A stretch of DNA of 64,000 nucleotides from Candidatus Thermoplasmatota archaeon (lineage in GTDB: Archaea > Thermoplasmatota > SW-10-69-26 > JACQPN01 > JAJPHT01): NCBI GenBank assembly GCA_035540375.1, contig DATLGO010000098.1, forward strand, positions 1-64,000. Direction: 5' to 3'. The notes below the pieces were generated by a model. The model worked only from the letters and a program-made list of their open reading frames with translations. It was not told where the DNA came from and did no database searches. Below, piece after piece: positions 1 through 9,670 of this stretch (position 1 is the stretch's first letter; each line of letters opens with the position of its first letter). The translations under genes were made by a program, and so were the position numbers.

Positions 1-99
1 GCCCCATGGGGCGAAGGGCCGGGATCCCGCAGGCGCGCGCCCCTGGGTGGCCGCCGCCGGACCCGGCCCGCCGTCGGCCCCGAGGGGCCGACGACCTCG

Positions 100-345
100 T
101 CACACATGCTTCGCGCCGGGCCGCACGTGGCGGATGTCCTGGCCGGCCTTGACGGCCGTCCAGATGGCGTACAGGCCCGCGAGGCCGATGAGCACGTAGA
201 GCGTACGGCTGATCAGGCTGTCCACGCCGAAAAGCGCCGCGACCAGATTGAAGTCGAACAGGCCCACGAGGCCCCAGTTCAGGGCCCCGACGATCACGAG
301 CACGAGCGCGATGAGGTCGACCGGATTCATGTGCCGTTCTGCCAT
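100..345 (-). CDS. DUF378 family small membrane protein
   Basis: An 81-residue protein matching the DUF378 (YuzA-like) pattern: a first membrane segment around residues 8-30 containing the family-typical stretch VGALNWGLVGLFDFN, a short loop with ALFG, and a second segment around 46-66 (TLYVLIGLAGLYAIW). The molecular function of the family is unknown and it is an integral membrane protein. The ATG start has no close upstream gene, so it looks monocistronic. Identification rests on the motif and length, which fit the family well. Confidence 0.85.
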   Translation of the reverse strand: MAERHMNPVDLIALVLVIVGALNWGLVGLFDFNLVAALFGVDSLISRTLYVLIGLAGLYAIWTAVKAGQDIRHVRPGAKHV

Positions 346-958
346 GGTCCCGCCTTCGCGCGGCGAGCCGTCAAGAGGGTTCTGACCGGGTCGTCGGACG
401 GCCGCCGCCGACCTCGCGGGGCGAAGGGCGGAACCGGCGGGTGCGGGGGAGGGCGTCGCCCCGCCGCGCGCACCCCCGCGCCCCGCCGCCGCGCGGCTGG
501 GGGCAGGATGTCACCCGCCCGAGTCACGCGCGGACGTTCAAGAGGTCGGAGGAGGGCGTCTGTGCGAGACCCGTGGGCTGTTCCGCAAGTCCGGGCGCGT
601 ACGCTCCCCTCCGCGGCAAGGACAGGTTCCCCGGCAGCGCGCCGTGTCACCCCCGGTTGCACCCTGCGGTGACATATCCCGCGCGGGCACCGGAGCGGCG
701 GGTTCGCCCCCGCCTGCGATGGAAACCACATACACGAGGCCGGGAAACCTTATGACACGTCAGTCCTTGTCAAGGTCGCCAGTCGCTGGCCACGCTCCCC
801 CCGAGGGAAGGCGTGTGGGAGGCATCCATGGTCCGACGTCCGACGATCGCCCTCGTCGAGGGCGCGCACGTCACACGCCCGATTCTCCCGAGCGTCCACG
901 ACGGTGCCGCGAAACTCCGCGATCCCGCGGAGCGCCGCGCAAGAAAAGAGGTGGAAAC
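346..958. other. Intergenic region with possible promoter and 5' hairpin
   Basis: About 610 bases without a credible gene; ORFs on both strands are arginine/proline-rich shadows. A TATA-like AAACCTTATGAC at 745-756 could drive the downstream secreted-protein gene with a leader of about 180 bases. A perfect 7-bp inverted repeat, CTCCGCG (915-921) and CGCGGAG (926-932) with a 4-base loop, lies just ahead of the Shine-Dalgarno site GAGGTG at 948-953. Confidence 0.4.
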
Positions 959-2656
959 GTGAAGAAATTCGTTGCAGCCATGCTAGTGGCCGTGATCGCT
1001 CTCGGGCTTGCCGCCCCCGCCGTCGCGCAGGTCCTGCCGACGGCGTCCCGCAACTATGTCTGGGAGGAGATCAACGAGCCCAACCGTCTGGCCCTGAATG
1101 CGAACATGAACCAGAGGAACAACCTCGACGTGATTCCGACGACGTGGACGCGCATTCTCGATGCGGTCTACGCGCCCCAGATCCCGGCGACGGCGTACTT
1201 CGCGGGTCCGGTCCGCATGTACGAGGCCGCGACGGGCGAGAACATGGAGCGGTCGGACATCATCCTGCCCGGAGCGTCGCTCAACTGGGCGCACTACGGG
1301 TTCTGGAACGACACCGACGGGGACGGCATCCTCGAGGCGCGCAACATCTGCTCCGCCAACACGGGCGGCTGCGTTCCCCGCAACGATGCGAACGGAACCA
1401 ACGAGTGGGCGCGCGACCCTGCAGGTCTCCTCTCGGGCCCGATCGGTCCCGACAACGCGACCTACGGCGGCGAGATCGTGTCGTTCATCGAGCCCGGCAT
1501 GCACAACGACATCTTCTCGAACTCGCGCCCCGGCCCCAACACCCCGGACTTCCGCTGGAGCTGGCTCCCGCCCGAGAACACGCGCCCCGGCCAGTGGAAC
1601 TCGCCGTTCTACATGGTCTGGTACGACGGCTCGCTCTTCCAGAAGCTGACCTGGAAGACGCTCGTCAACGCGACCCTCACGCCCTCCGGCAACAGCGATC
1701 CGTTCGAGTGCACGGTCGCCACGAACTGTCTCCTGGACGTGGACGTGTACAGCGCGGTCGCCCCCGGCCCCGTCGAGGCGCTCTACGGTGCCACGCTCGC
1801 GCCGACCGTTAACTCGCTGCCCCCGGTGAACTTCGCGATCACGAACACGCCCACGCCGCCCGAGCCGGTCGTCGCCGCGCTCGAGCCCGTGAACTACGCG
1901 TTCGCGCCCTTCCCGGCCGAGTACGACGACCCGCGCAGCAGCGCGGGCCAGGTCGGCTATGAGAACTACACGCAGGACTACCACGCCTGGATGGACTTCA
2001 CGTCGCGCTACATCGTGACGACCGGCGTCATCTCGGGCTACTACGAGAGCTTCGCCTTCGGCGGCCCGAAGGGCAACGACGCGTCGTCGCCCCCCGGCCT
2101 CTGGGGCGGCGCGCTCTACACCGGCGTGTGGAAGGACATCAACGGCGACGGCATCATCGGCGAGTACGTGAACGACGCCTGGCCCGAGAACGAGAACCCG
2201 GGCTCCGAGGACAACCGCTACTACTACGGTTGGAACATGGAGCCGAACAACTACAACGACGACACCGGCGAGTGGTTCGGCTTCTTCCCCGAGGGCTGCG
2301 ACGGCGAAAACCTCACGAAGCGCGCCCAGATCACGCTGACCCCCGCGGGCGGCAGCTGGGGCACGGTGCCGGTCCTCGTGACGGACCCCTTCATGAACGA
2401 CCCGACCGTCTGGTACCTCCCGGACGACCCCCAGGGCGTCATCAAGGGCACGGCGTCGTGCAACGAGAACGATCTCGCGATCGGCCTCTGGTTCGCCGAC
2501 TTCAGCGTGTTCTTCCCGATCGGCAACGAAGTCGCCTTCGACATCAAGGTCGACCCGATCGTGATCAACTACAAGAAGGGCGCCGTGACGGTCAAGGACT
2601 CGGTGTGGGACGTCGACACCATCCTGCCGTTCGAGCCCGCGAACAAGGCCAACTGA
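959..2656 (+). CDS. Large secreted protein with EF-hand-like Ca-binding loops
   Basis: A GTG start at 959 is chosen because GAGGTG lies 5 bases upstream and the product then begins with a clean signal peptide (VKKFVAAMLVAVIALGLAA then APAVAQ). The mature part of about 540 residues is rich in Trp, Tyr, Asn and Asp. It has two loops of the dockerin/EF-hand type, DTDGDGILEARN near residue 118 and DINGDGIIGEYVND near 393, which probably bind calcium. No membrane anchor is visible at the C-terminus. I do not recognise a family. Size, a leader carrying a hairpin and a good ribosome site suggest an abundant surface or exported protein, which is inference. Confidence 0.75.
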   Translation: MKKFVAAMLVAVIALGLAAPAVAQVLPTASRNYVWEEINEPNRLALNANMNQRNNLDVIPTTWTRILDAVYAPQIPATAYFAGPVRMYEAATGENMERSDIILPGASLNWAHYGFWNDTDGDGILEARNICSANTGGCVPRNDANGTNEWARDPAGLLSGPIGPDNATYGGEIVSFIEPGMHNDIFSNSRPGPNTPDFRWSWLPPENTRPGQWNSPFYMVWYDGSLFQKLTWKTLVNATLTPSGNSDPFECTVATNCLLDVDVYSAVAPGPVEALYGATLAPTVNSLPPVNFAITNTPTPPEPVVAALEPVNYAFAPFPAEYDDPRSSAGQVGYENYTQDYHAWMDFTSRYIVTTGVISGYYESFAFGGPKGNDASSPPGLWGGALYTGVWKDINGDGIIGEYVNDAWPENENPGSEDNRYYYGWNMEPNNYNDDTGEWFGFFPEGCDGENLTKRAQITLTPAGGSWGTVPVLVTDPFMNDPTVWYLPDDPQGVIKGTASCNENDLAIGLWFADFSVFFPIGNEVAFDIKVDPIVINYKKGAVTVKDSVWDVDTILPFEPANKAN

Positions 2657-2805
2657 AGGCTTCGTCGAACGCGCGGGGGCCCTCGCGCCCCCGCGCCCTC
2701 TCTTTTCTTCATTTCCTTCCGCGAGCGCGCGCGCCGCGTCGATCCCGCACGCGTGAGGCACGGCAGGGGACAAACCCCAAGCGTCCGGACGCTCGCCTCC
2801 TGAGC

Positions 2806-3519
2806 GTGGCCGCCATCGCTGCGCGCGCCGTCGTGAAGCGGTTCGGCGACGTCAAGGCGCTCGACGGCCTCGACATCGCGATCCCCGAAGGGGAACTCTA
2901 CGGCCTCATCGGCCCGAACGGTTCGGGCAAGACCACGCTCATCCGCATCCTCACGGGCCTCGACCGGGCGACCGCGGGCGACGCGACGGTGCTCGGCGAG
3001 CGGCCCGGCGCGCGGGCGGCGGAGGTCGGCTACATGCCGCAGGAGGAGGCGCTCTACACGGACCTGTCCGTGCTCGAGAATCTCGAGTTCTTCGGCGGCC
3101 TCTACGACGCTCCGGTCGCCGAGCGCGCCCCGGTGCTATTGCGCCTCGTGCGTCTCTGGGACGATCGCGACCGTCCCGTCTCGACGCTTTCGGGCGGCAT
3201 GCGGCGCCGCGTGAGCCTCGCGGTCTCGCTCCTGCACGAGCCGCGCGCGCTCTTCCTCGACGAGCCCACCGTCGGCGTGGATCCCCTGCTGAGGACCGAA
3301 CTCTGGGGCCGCTTCAACGCGCTCGCGCGCGAAGGCGCCGCGCTCCTCATCACGACGCACCACCTCGAGGAGGCGAAACGCTGCGATCGCGTGGGCTTGC
3401 TGTGGAGGGGCCGCATCATCCGCGAAGGCGCCCCGGCGGCCCTCCTCCGCGAGACGGAGACCGACTCGCTCGAGGGCGCTTTCCTCGTGATCCTCCGGAG
3501 GCTCGGTCTTGAACGCTGA
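2806..3519 (+). CDS. ABC transporter ATP-binding protein (ABC-2 export type)
   Basis: A nucleotide-binding subunit of 237 residues from the GTG at 2806. Walker A is GPNGSGKTT (residues 36-44), the Q-loop lies near YMPQEEALYTDL, the signature is LSGGMRRRVSLA, Walker B is ALFLDEPTVG and the H-loop is ITTHHLEEA. The order and the DLSVLENLEF segment are typical of CcmA/NatA/DrrA-type exporters. It overlaps the following permease gene by 11 bases, so the two form one transporter. The substrate is unknown. No ribosome site is obvious at this GTG, and an upstream in-frame start cannot be fully excluded. Confidence 0.9.
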   Translation: MAAIAARAVVKRFGDVKALDGLDIAIPEGELYGLIGPNGSGKTTLIRILTGLDRATAGDATVLGERPGARAAEVGYMPQEEALYTDLSVLENLEFFGGLYDAPVAERAPVLLRLVRLWDDRDRPVSTLSGGMRRRVSLAVSLLHEPRALFLDEPTVGVDPLLRTELWGRFNALAREGAALLITTHHLEEAKRCDRVGLLWRGRIIREGAPAALLRETETDSLEGAFLVILRRLGLER

Positions 3520-4612
3520 GCGCGCGCTCGTCGTCACGCGGCGCGTGCTGCGGCAGCTCGCGCGCGACAAGCGCACGGTCGCGATCCTGATCCTCCAGCC
3601 GCTCCTCATCATGGCCATCTTCGGCTACGCGTTCGGCGGCGACGTGACGGGCGCGCGGGTCGCCGTCGCGAACCTCGATCGCGGCACCCTCGCCTCGAAG
3701 GTCATGGAGCACCTCGACCACGAGGTCATTGCGGTCGTGCCCTTCGAAACCGAGCTCGCCGTGGAGCAGGCGGTGCGACGCCAGGAGGTGAGGATGGGGG
3801 TGGTCTTCCCCTTGAATTTCACGCGAAATCTCGAGGCCGGCGGAGGGGACCGGACGGCCTACCTCGTCATCTACAAGGACAACACCAATCCGTCGGTGAC
3901 GGCGGCCGCCGAAGGCGAGTTCCTCGAAGCGTTCGCGGACGCGCTGGAGGAGGAGTTCGACACGCGCGGCGCATTTGACGTCGACGAACGGGTCGTGTTC
4001 GGGGGCGACGATCCGGAGAGCCTCGAATTCTTCGTGCCCGGCATCGCGGGCTTCACGATCTTCATCCTGAGCGCCTTTCTCACGGTCGTCGCCGTCGTGA
4101 AGGAGCGCACGATGGGCACGCTGAACCGCATCCTCGTCGCGCCGATCAAGCGCACGGAGGTCGTCCTCGGCTACACCATCGCGTTCGGCTCCTTCTCGGT
4201 GCTCCAGGCGCTTTTCGTCCTCGGCATCGCGACGTTCGTGTTCGGGATCCCGGTCCGGGGAAGCCTCGCGCTCGGCCTGATCGTGACGACCATCGTGGGG
4301 TTCATGGGCATGGGCCTCGGCATCCTCATCAGCGGCGTGGCCGAGAGCGAATACCAGGCCGTGCAGGCCGTGCAGCTCCTCGTCTTCCCTAACATGTTCC
4401 TCGCGGGCATCTTCACCCCTTTCGAGGCGCTTCCCGAGTTCATCCGGTGGGCGAGCGCCGTCGTGCCGCTCACCTACGCCGTGCGCACGCTGCGCGCCGT
4501 CATCAATCACGGAGCCGGGGTCGGAGGCGTCGCGGGCGACCTCGCGATCCTGCTCGTTTTCGCCGGCGTGTTCTTCGCGGCGGGCGCCTGGTCGTTCGGG
4601 CGTCAGCGCTGA
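3509..4612 (+). CDS. ABC-2 type transporter permease
   Basis: A 367-residue membrane subunit starting at a TTG inside the end of the ATPase gene, with GGAG at 3497-3500 upstream. It has the ABC2_membrane_3 layout: an N-terminal membrane helix (AILILQPLLIMAIFGYAFGG), a large extracytoplasmic domain to about residue 170, then five or six helices including the family segment KERTMGTLNRILVAPIKRTE and MFLAGIFTPFEALPEF. Together with the upstream ATPase it should form a heteromeric exporter of the NatAB/YhgE type. Substrate not inferable. The next gene converges with a 2-base gap. Confidence 0.88.
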   Translation: MNAERALVVTRRVLRQLARDKRTVAILILQPLLIMAIFGYAFGGDVTGARVAVANLDRGTLASKVMEHLDHEVIAVVPFETELAVEQAVRRQEVRMGVVFPLNFTRNLEAGGGDRTAYLVIYKDNTNPSVTAAAEGEFLEAFADALEEEFDTRGAFDVDERVVFGGDDPESLEFFVPGIAGFTIFILSAFLTVVAVVKERTMGTLNRILVAPIKRTEVVLGYTIAFGSFSVLQALFVLGIATFVFGIPVRGSLALGLIVTTIVGFMGMGLGILISGVAESEYQAVQAVQLLVFPNMFLAGIFTPFEALPEFIRWASAVVPLTYAVRTLRAVINHGAGVGGVAGDLAILLVFAGVFFAAGAWSFGRQR

Positions 4613-4614
4613 CG

Positions 4615-5988
4615 TCAAGCGCCCTTGCCGCGCCGGAGCCGCAACGCCTCGGGATGCCGCCACGCGAGCGCCGCGACGACCGCGAGGAGGAGCGCGCCGA
4701 GGACGAGCGTCCAGAGCCACGGGCTCTGCACGGCCTGCAGGATCGCGGGTTGCGCGGCGGGCGGCGGTAGGAGCTTCGGCTCGCCTTCCACGGGCGTCGT
4801 GCGGACGTTGCCGAAATCGTCGTTCCACTCCACCTCGACAATCGCGGATTCTGGTCGCGCTTCGCGGGCCCGCGACGTCGCGATCCGGAATCCGACGGGC
4901 TCGTTCGCCTCGAGGTCCTCGACGAGCTTGGGCTCGGTCGCCTCGTACGCCGTGCCCTCCGGCACGCGAACCCGTGGATTCCACGCGGATCCCGTGCCGA
5001 CGTTCACGAGCGTTCCGGTGAGGACGAGGCCGTCGCCCGCCGTCTCCTCGCGCACCTCGAGCAGACGGAACTTGACCGACGGCGCGATGCGCGCCGCGAA
5101 GTCGAAGCGTTGCGAGCGCGCGACGCCGTCGACGACGTACGTCGCGGTGACGCTGAACGGGAAGACGTCGGGCGCCGCGAGACCGACGAGCACGCGTCCG
5201 TCGACCGCGACCTCCTGGCCGGGCGCGAGCGTCTCGTCGCGGAGGATGTCGCCGCCGTCCGCGGGGAACACGAGGTTCGTGGTGGTGGGGAAGCCGCCCG
5301 GAAAGGTCGTGGCCGGCGTGGCGCCCGCGGCGCCGGACTGACCCGTGGGGAACGTCGCGCCCGCGACGTCGAGGACGAGGCCGAGGTCCGCGATGCGCTC
5401 GTCCGACGGGTTCGAGACCAGGAACCGCAGCGTCTCCTCGGATCCGGCGGAGAGGGCGGGCGAGCGGTGCTCGATCCGCAGGATGTCGTCCTCGGGAGGG
5501 CCGACGAGGACCGCCACCTCCCGCACGGTGGTGCGCCGCGTTCCCCCGGCATCGTCGTACGTGAGCGTCACGATGAGCCGCGCCCCGCCGGGCGCCGATG
5601 GCGTCGCGAGCGTGACCCCCACGAGCTTGCTGCGGTCCTCCTCGATGGTGCCGAGATTCCGGATGCCGTCCGCGCCGACGAGGAGGACGCCCTGGCCCGG
5701 CGTCACCTCGGGCGCGGTGGTGAAGGCGGCCACGACGTTGCGCACTTCCCCCGGGCCCGCATTGTCCACCGCGAAGAGCACCGTCGCGCGCGACGAGGCG
5801 GGGATGCTCCCGAAAGGCGAGAACACCCGGAGATCGGGCCCGCCCGTCCGGTCGACGGGCACCTGGACGGGCACGACCGCGCCGCCGCCCGGCGTCTGGG
5901 CCGCGACCGACGCGAGCAAACCCGGTGCGATGAACACGAGCGCGAGGAGGGCGGCACGCGTTCGGGCGGACGGGGTGGCCCGGCGCAT
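4615..5988 (-). CDS. Secreted CARDB/COG1361-like protein with C-terminal anchor
   Basis: A 457-residue protein with a signal peptide (residues 1-31, ending near LLASVAAQT) and a C-terminal hydrophobic helix followed by basic residues (LVLGALLLAVVAALAWRH). Between them are repeated beta-rich modules with phrases such as ATVLFAVDNAGPGEVRNV, ETLRFLVSNPSDERIADL and GLVLTGTLVNVGTGSAWN, which look like CARDB/COG1361 surface adhesive domains. It is probably anchored in the cytoplasmic membrane and displayed outside. Function unknown. It converges with the ABC permease gene. Confidence 0.75.
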   Translation of the reverse strand: MRRATPSARTRAALLALVFIAPGLLASVAAQTPGGGAVVPVQVPVDRTGGPDLRVFSPFGSIPASSRATVLFAVDNAGPGEVRNVVAAFTTAPEVTPGQGVLLVGADGIRNLGTIEEDRSKLVGVTLATPSAPGGARLIVTLTYDDAGGTRRTTVREVAVLVGPPEDDILRIEHRSPALSAGSEETLRFLVSNPSDERIADLGLVLDVAGATFPTGQSGAAGATPATTFPGGFPTTTNLVFPADGGDILRDETLAPGQEVAVDGRVLVGLAAPDVFPFSVTATYVVDGVARSQRFDFAARIAPSVKFRLLEVREETAGDGLVLTGTLVNVGTGSAWNPRVRVPEGTAYEATEPKLVEDLEANEPVGFRIATSRAREARPESAIVEVEWNDDFGNVRTTPVEGEPKLLPPPAAQPAILQAVQSPWLWTLVLGALLLAVVAALAWRHPEALRLRRGKGA

Positions 5989-6155
5989 CGCTCGCGCTCG
6001 AAGGCCGCGGCGGATGAATCCTCCCGCCGCATGGACGGTTCCCCGTCCTGCTGCGCCCCTCGTCGACCGCCCGGCCGCGCCCGGCAGCGCGATCGGTGCA
6101 TGTCGCGACGTTCATAGGGGAGCATGATCCATGGCGGTGAAACCAAGGAGCGCGC

Positions 6156-7649
6156 ATGGCTGACGACGTACGGTCCGCGGGTCGGGTTCCACGCCTGCGC
6201 CGGAGCCTCTTCGGCGTCCCCGTTTCGGGCCTCGTCGTCACGATCCTCCTCGTGGCGGCGCTCGAGATTGTGAGCCGCTTCGTGACGGGGGAGCACGTCG
6301 GCGGCATCGTGGCCGTGCTCCTTCTCGCGGTCGCCTTCTCGGCCTTCGCGGGAGAGCGGCTCGGGGGTCTCGTGAGCGCCGGTCTCGTCATCCTGTACAT
6401 GCTCGTGAGCCTCAGCTTCCGCCCGGGCCTCGACCACCTCGACGAGGCGGACATGCAGCGGCTCCTCGTCACCATCGCGACGGCGCCGACGATGGCCGTT
6501 CTCGTCGGCGGCCAACGGCGGCGGGTGCGCGTGCTCGAGGAGGAGCGGGCTCGCGAGGAGCGGGAGCGGGCCCTCCAGCGCGAGGCGCGGCTTGCGGAAG
6601 TGACGGCGCTCAAGAGCCAGCTCGAGACCATCCTCGAAGCCGCGGGCGAAGGCATCTACGGCCTCGACGCACAAAACCGGGTGACTTTCGCGAACCGCGC
6701 GGCCGCGCAGCTTCTCGGCTGCGCCCCATCCGACCTCGTCGGCCACCCGCTCGAAGCCGTCGCGGGCGAAGGGGCGACGGGCCCCCTGAACGGGCCCGTG
6801 ACGTACCGGCGCGCCGACGGCTCGACGTTTCCGGCCGAGGTGACGGCGGCCCAGATCGAGCGCGACGGGGAGCGCGTGGGATGCGTCGTCGTATTCCGGG
6901 ACATCACCGAACGGGTGCGCCTCACCAACCTCGTGACCGCGAAGGCCGCCGAACTCGAGCGTTCGAACGCGGACCTCCAGCAGTTCGCCTACGTCGCCTC
7001 CCACGATCTGCAGGAACCTCTCCGGATGGTCGCGAGCTACGTGCAGCTCATCGAGCGCCGCTACCGCGGCAAGCTCGACAAGGACGCGGACGAGTTCATC
7101 GAGTACGCGGTCGACGGAGCCCGGCGTCTCCAGGGGCTCATCAACGATCTTCTCTCTTATTCCCGCGTCGGTGGATCGAACGCCCCCTTCATGGAGGTGG
7201 ATCTCGGGGCCACCGTCGATACGGTCCGCAGGCAGCTTGCGAAGACGCTCGAGGAGAAGGGCGCGAGGCTCGTCGTCGCGACGCCCCTGCCGACCGTCCG
7301 CGCCGACCCGTCCCAGATGGTCCAGATTCTCCAGAATCTCGTGGGGAACGGCCTCAAGTTCACGGCGCCCGGTCGAGCGCCGGAGGTTTCCGTCTCGGCG
7401 GAGCGCGACGAGGGCGCGTGGCGGATCGCGGTCCGCGACAACGGCATCGGTATCGACCCCGAGTACGCGGAACGCATCTTCGTCCTGTTCCAACGGCTCC
7501 ACAGCCGCGAGACCTATCCGGGCTCCGGCATCGGCCTTGCGATCTGCAAGCGCATCGTGGAGCGCCACGGGGGGCGCATCTGGGTCGAATCCAAACCCGG
7601 CGAAGGCGCGACCTTTTTGTTCCTCCTCCCGGATCCATCAGGGGCCTGA
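6156..7649 (+). CDS. Membrane PAS-domain sensor histidine kinase
   Basis: A 497-residue kinase with ATG preceded by AAGGAG at 6145-6150. Three or four membrane helices (residues 20-117) are followed by a charged linker helix, a PAS domain (about 150-250, containing [20 protein letters not shown]), a HisKA domain with phospho-acceptor His283 in [10 protein letters not shown], and a HATPase with N-box [12 protein letters not shown]1 [15 protein letters not shown] and G2 [18 protein letters not shown]. The H-box form is that of phytochrome-like and archaeal kinases. It lies 5 bases before a response regulator gene, its likely partner. Confidence 0.93.
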   Translation: MADDVRSAGRVPRLRRSLFGVPVSGLVVTILLVAALEIVSRFVTGEHVGGIVAVLLLAVAFSAFAGERLGGLVSAGLVILYMLVSLSFRPGLDHLDEADMQRLLVTIATAPTMAVLVGGQRRRVRVLEEERAREERERALQREARLAEVTALKSQLETILEAAGEGIYGLDAQNRVTFANRAAAQLLGCAPSDLVGHPLEAVAGEGATGPLNGPVTYRRADGSTFPAEVTAAQIERDGERVGCVVVFRDITERVRLTNLVTAKAAELERSNADLQQFAYVASHDLQEPLRMVASYVQLIERRYRGKLDKDADEFIEYAVDGARRLQGLINDLLSYSRVGGSNAPFMEVDLGATVDTVRRQLAKTLEEKGARLVVATPLPTVRADPSQMVQILQNLVGNGLKFTAPGRAPEVSVSAERDEGAWRIAVRDNGIGIDPEYAERIFVLFQRLHSRETYPGSGIGLAICKRIVERHGGRIWVESKPGEGATFLFLLPDPSGA

Positions 7650-7654
7650 TAGCC

Positions 7655-8092
7655 ATGGACCACGGCAAGCCGATCGAAATCCTCCTCGTGGAGGACAATC
7701 CGGGCGACGTGCGCCTCACCCGTGAGGCGCTCAAGGAGGGGAAGGTCGCGAACAACCTCCACGTCGCCGGGGACGGCGCCATGGCGCTCGAGATCCTCCA
7801 CCGCAAGGGCGCCTACGCGAACGCGCCGAGGCCCGACCTCATCCTGCTCGATCTCAACCTGCCGAAGAAGAACGGCATCGAAGTCCTCTCCGAGATCAAG
7901 GCCGATCCCGACCTGCGTCGGATACCCGTCGTCATCCTCACGACGTCGCAAGCCGAGCAGGACATCGCGAAGACCTACAGCCTCCACGCGAACTGCTACA
8001 TCACGAAGCCCGTCGATCTCAACCAGTTCATGACCGTCGTCCAGCAGATCGAATCCTTCTGGCTGAGCGTCGTCAAACTCCCCTCCTCGTGA
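7655..8092 (+). CDS. Single-domain response regulator (Rcp1-like)
   Basis: A 145-residue receiver domain without an output domain. The acidic pocket is LLVEDNPGD, the predicted phospho-acceptor is Asp66 in [11 protein letters not shown], the conserved Thr lies in VVILTTSQ and the Lys in YITKPVDL. Sequence style ([31 protein letters not shown]) matches the Rcp1 group that partners with phytochrome-type kinases. It sits between the histidine kinase and the receiver-kinase fusion and overlaps the latter by 4 bases, so all three are probably one transcription unit. Confidence 0.92.
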   Translation: MDHGKPIEILLVEDNPGDVRLTREALKEGKVANNLHVAGDGAMALEILHRKGAYANAPRPDLILLDLNLPKKNGIEVLSEIKADPDLRRIPVVILTTSQAEQDIAKTYSLHANCYITKPVDLNQFMTVVQQIESFWLSVVKLPSS

Positions 8093-9438
8093 GCGGAATG
8101 ATCCGGATCCTGCTCGTCGAGGACAATCCCGGCGACGCGCGTCTCGTCCGCGCCGCGCTCGACGACGTGGCCGAAGGCGAGGCCTTCGCGCTCGAGCACG
8201 TGAAGACGCTCGGCGAGGCGATCGCGAGGCTCGAGCGCGGCCGGATCGACATCGTCCTCCTCGACCTGTCGCTGCCCGACAGCCAGGGCCTCGGAGGTCT
8301 CGCGCGCATCCAGAAGGCGGAGCCGACGGTGCCGGTCGTGATCCTCACGGGCCTCGTCGACGAATCCTCCGCGCTCGCCGCGATGCGCAGCGGCGCCCAG
8401 GACTATCTCGTGAAGGGCGCGCTCGACGGTCGGGCCCTCGCTCGTTCGGCCCGCTACGCGATCGAGCGGAAGCTCGCGTCCCTCGCGAGCCGCGAAGGCG
8501 GAGGTCTCGGCGCGCGCACGGAGATCCGCCGTCAGCTCGACATCCTCGAAGCCGAGCACAATCTGCTCATGAGCCTTCTCGGCGCGCGCGACCGGCCGGA
8601 GGCCGAGACCCGCATCGAACCCGGGGCGCTCGTCGCGGGGCGTTATCGTCTCGAGCGCCTCCTCGGGGAGGGGACCTACGGAAGCGCGTTCCTCGCGAAG
8701 GACGAATCCCTCGCGCGGCGCATCGTGCTCAAGGCCCTGCGGCCCGCCCTCGCGAACCGCGACGAGCAGGTGCGCGGATTCATGAAGGAGGCCCGTCTCG
8801 CGGCGAGCCTCGACCACCCGAACGTCGTGCGCATCCACGACTTCGGCACCGCCGGGTCCATCCCCTTCATCGTGATGGAGCACGTCGAGAAGGGCTCCCT
8901 CGCGGCGCGCCTCGGCGCCCCGATGGGGGCCGACGAGGCGACGCGCATCCTCCTCGAGGTCCTCGCCGGCCTCGCCCACATGCACGAGCGCGGCGTGCTG
9001 CACCGCGACCTCAAGCCCGCGAACATCCTCCTTGCGGCCGACGGCCGCGCGAAGATCGCGGATTTCGGCCTCGCGCTCGCGGCCGATCCCTCGGCGACGT
9101 ACGTCGACCTCGACGGCCCCGACGACCCGCGCGCGGGCACGCCCGCGTACGCTTCGCCCGAGGCCGTCACGGGCGCGCCGTTCACGCCCGCAAGCGACGT
9201 CTTCTCGGCGGGCGCGATCCTCCACGAGTGCCTCGCGGGATCGCCGTGGTTCGCGGTGGACGGGCTCGACCGCGCGGGCCTGAGGCGCGCCATCCTCGAG
9301 GCGAAGCCGCGCGCGCTCCCGAAAAGCGTGGACCCCGCCCTCGCGCGCGTCGTCGCCCGGGCGCTCGAGAAGGACCCCCGACGCCGCTTCGCGACCGCGG
9401 CGGAGATGGCGGAGGCGCTGGGACAGGGGAAGAAGTAG
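8089..9438 (+). CDS. Response regulator receiver - Ser/Thr protein kinase fusion
   Basis: A 449-residue fusion. Residues 1-125 are a receiver domain with VEDNPGD and phospho-acceptor Asp59 in [12 protein letters not shown]. Residues about 185-445 are a complete Hanks-type kinase: glycine loop [14 protein letters not shown], Lys215 in IVLKAL, Glu234, the catalytic loop [11 protein letters not shown] (Asp307), the metal-binding IADFGLAL (Asp325) and the ASPEAV segment. All catalytic residues are present, so it should be active. The GTG start overlaps the stop of the upstream regulator as GTGA. The layout suggests that phospho-relay from the histidine kinase gates a Ser/Thr kinase. Confidence 0.93.
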   Translation: MSGMIRILLVEDNPGDARLVRAALDDVAEGEAFALEHVKTLGEAIARLERGRIDIVLLDLSLPDSQGLGGLARIQKAEPTVPVVILTGLVDESSALAAMRSGAQDYLVKGALDGRALARSARYAIERKLASLASREGGGLGARTEIRRQLDILEAEHNLLMSLLGARDRPEAETRIEPGALVAGRYRLERLLGEGTYGSAFLAKDESLARRIVLKALRPALANRDEQVRGFMKEARLAASLDHPNVVRIHDFGTAGSIPFIVMEHVEKGSLAARLGAPMGADEATRILLEVLAGLAHMHERGVLHRDLKPANILLAADGRAKIADFGLALAADPSATYVDLDGPDDPRAGTPAYASPEAVTGAPFTPASDVFSAGAILHECLAGSPWFAVDGLDRAGLRRAILEAKPRALPKSVDPALARVVARALEKDPRRRFATAAEMAEALGQGKK

Positions 9439-9480
9439 CCGAGGCCTGAAGCCGCTTGCCTGTCGCGGCCTGCCGCCTGG

Positions 9481-9625
9481 TGCTTGTCACGGGCCCGAGG
9501 GGATCCGCGGAGTCACGCCTCCGCGGAGCGCCCGTGACCGCGACCGAGCGCAGCGAGGGAGCGGACCCGGGCAGATTCGAACCCTTGAAGAACAGCTCCG
9601 AACTCCGACGGCCTGAGGGCCGTCG
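9481..9625. repeat. Degenerate tRNA-Arg 3'-half copy with nested hairpins
   Basis: Bases 9481-9504 match 9662-9685, the 3' end and flank of tRNA-Arg(TCG), at 23 of 24 positions. Bases 9574-9602 match 9683-9711, the T-arm and anticodon arm, at 28 of 29. The two pieces, contiguous in the real tRNA, are separated here by about 69 bases. The insert has nested inverted repeats: GTCACGGG (9486-9493)/CCCGTGAC (9531-9538) and CCGCGGAG (9505-9512)/CTCCGCGG (9519-9526). A further perfect stem, CGACGGCC/GGCCGTCG (9606-9613, 9618-9625), follows. This looks like a scar of integration or local duplication at the tRNA. Confidence 0.7.
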
Positions 9626-9670
9626 TCGCCGCTCGTTGGCACTCGCGCTGCAGCCGCCCAATGCTTGTTA

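Noticed and set aside
644-958. N-terminal extension of the secreted protein gene
   Set aside because: The added residues are Arg/Pro-rich shadow sequence; the GTG at 959 has a Shine-Dalgarno site and yields a signal peptide.
3416-6655. Antisense ORF of 1,079 codons
   Set aside because: It runs opposite a convincing permease and through several other genes, with Arg/Ala/Asp-rich low-complexity translation; an effect of high GC.
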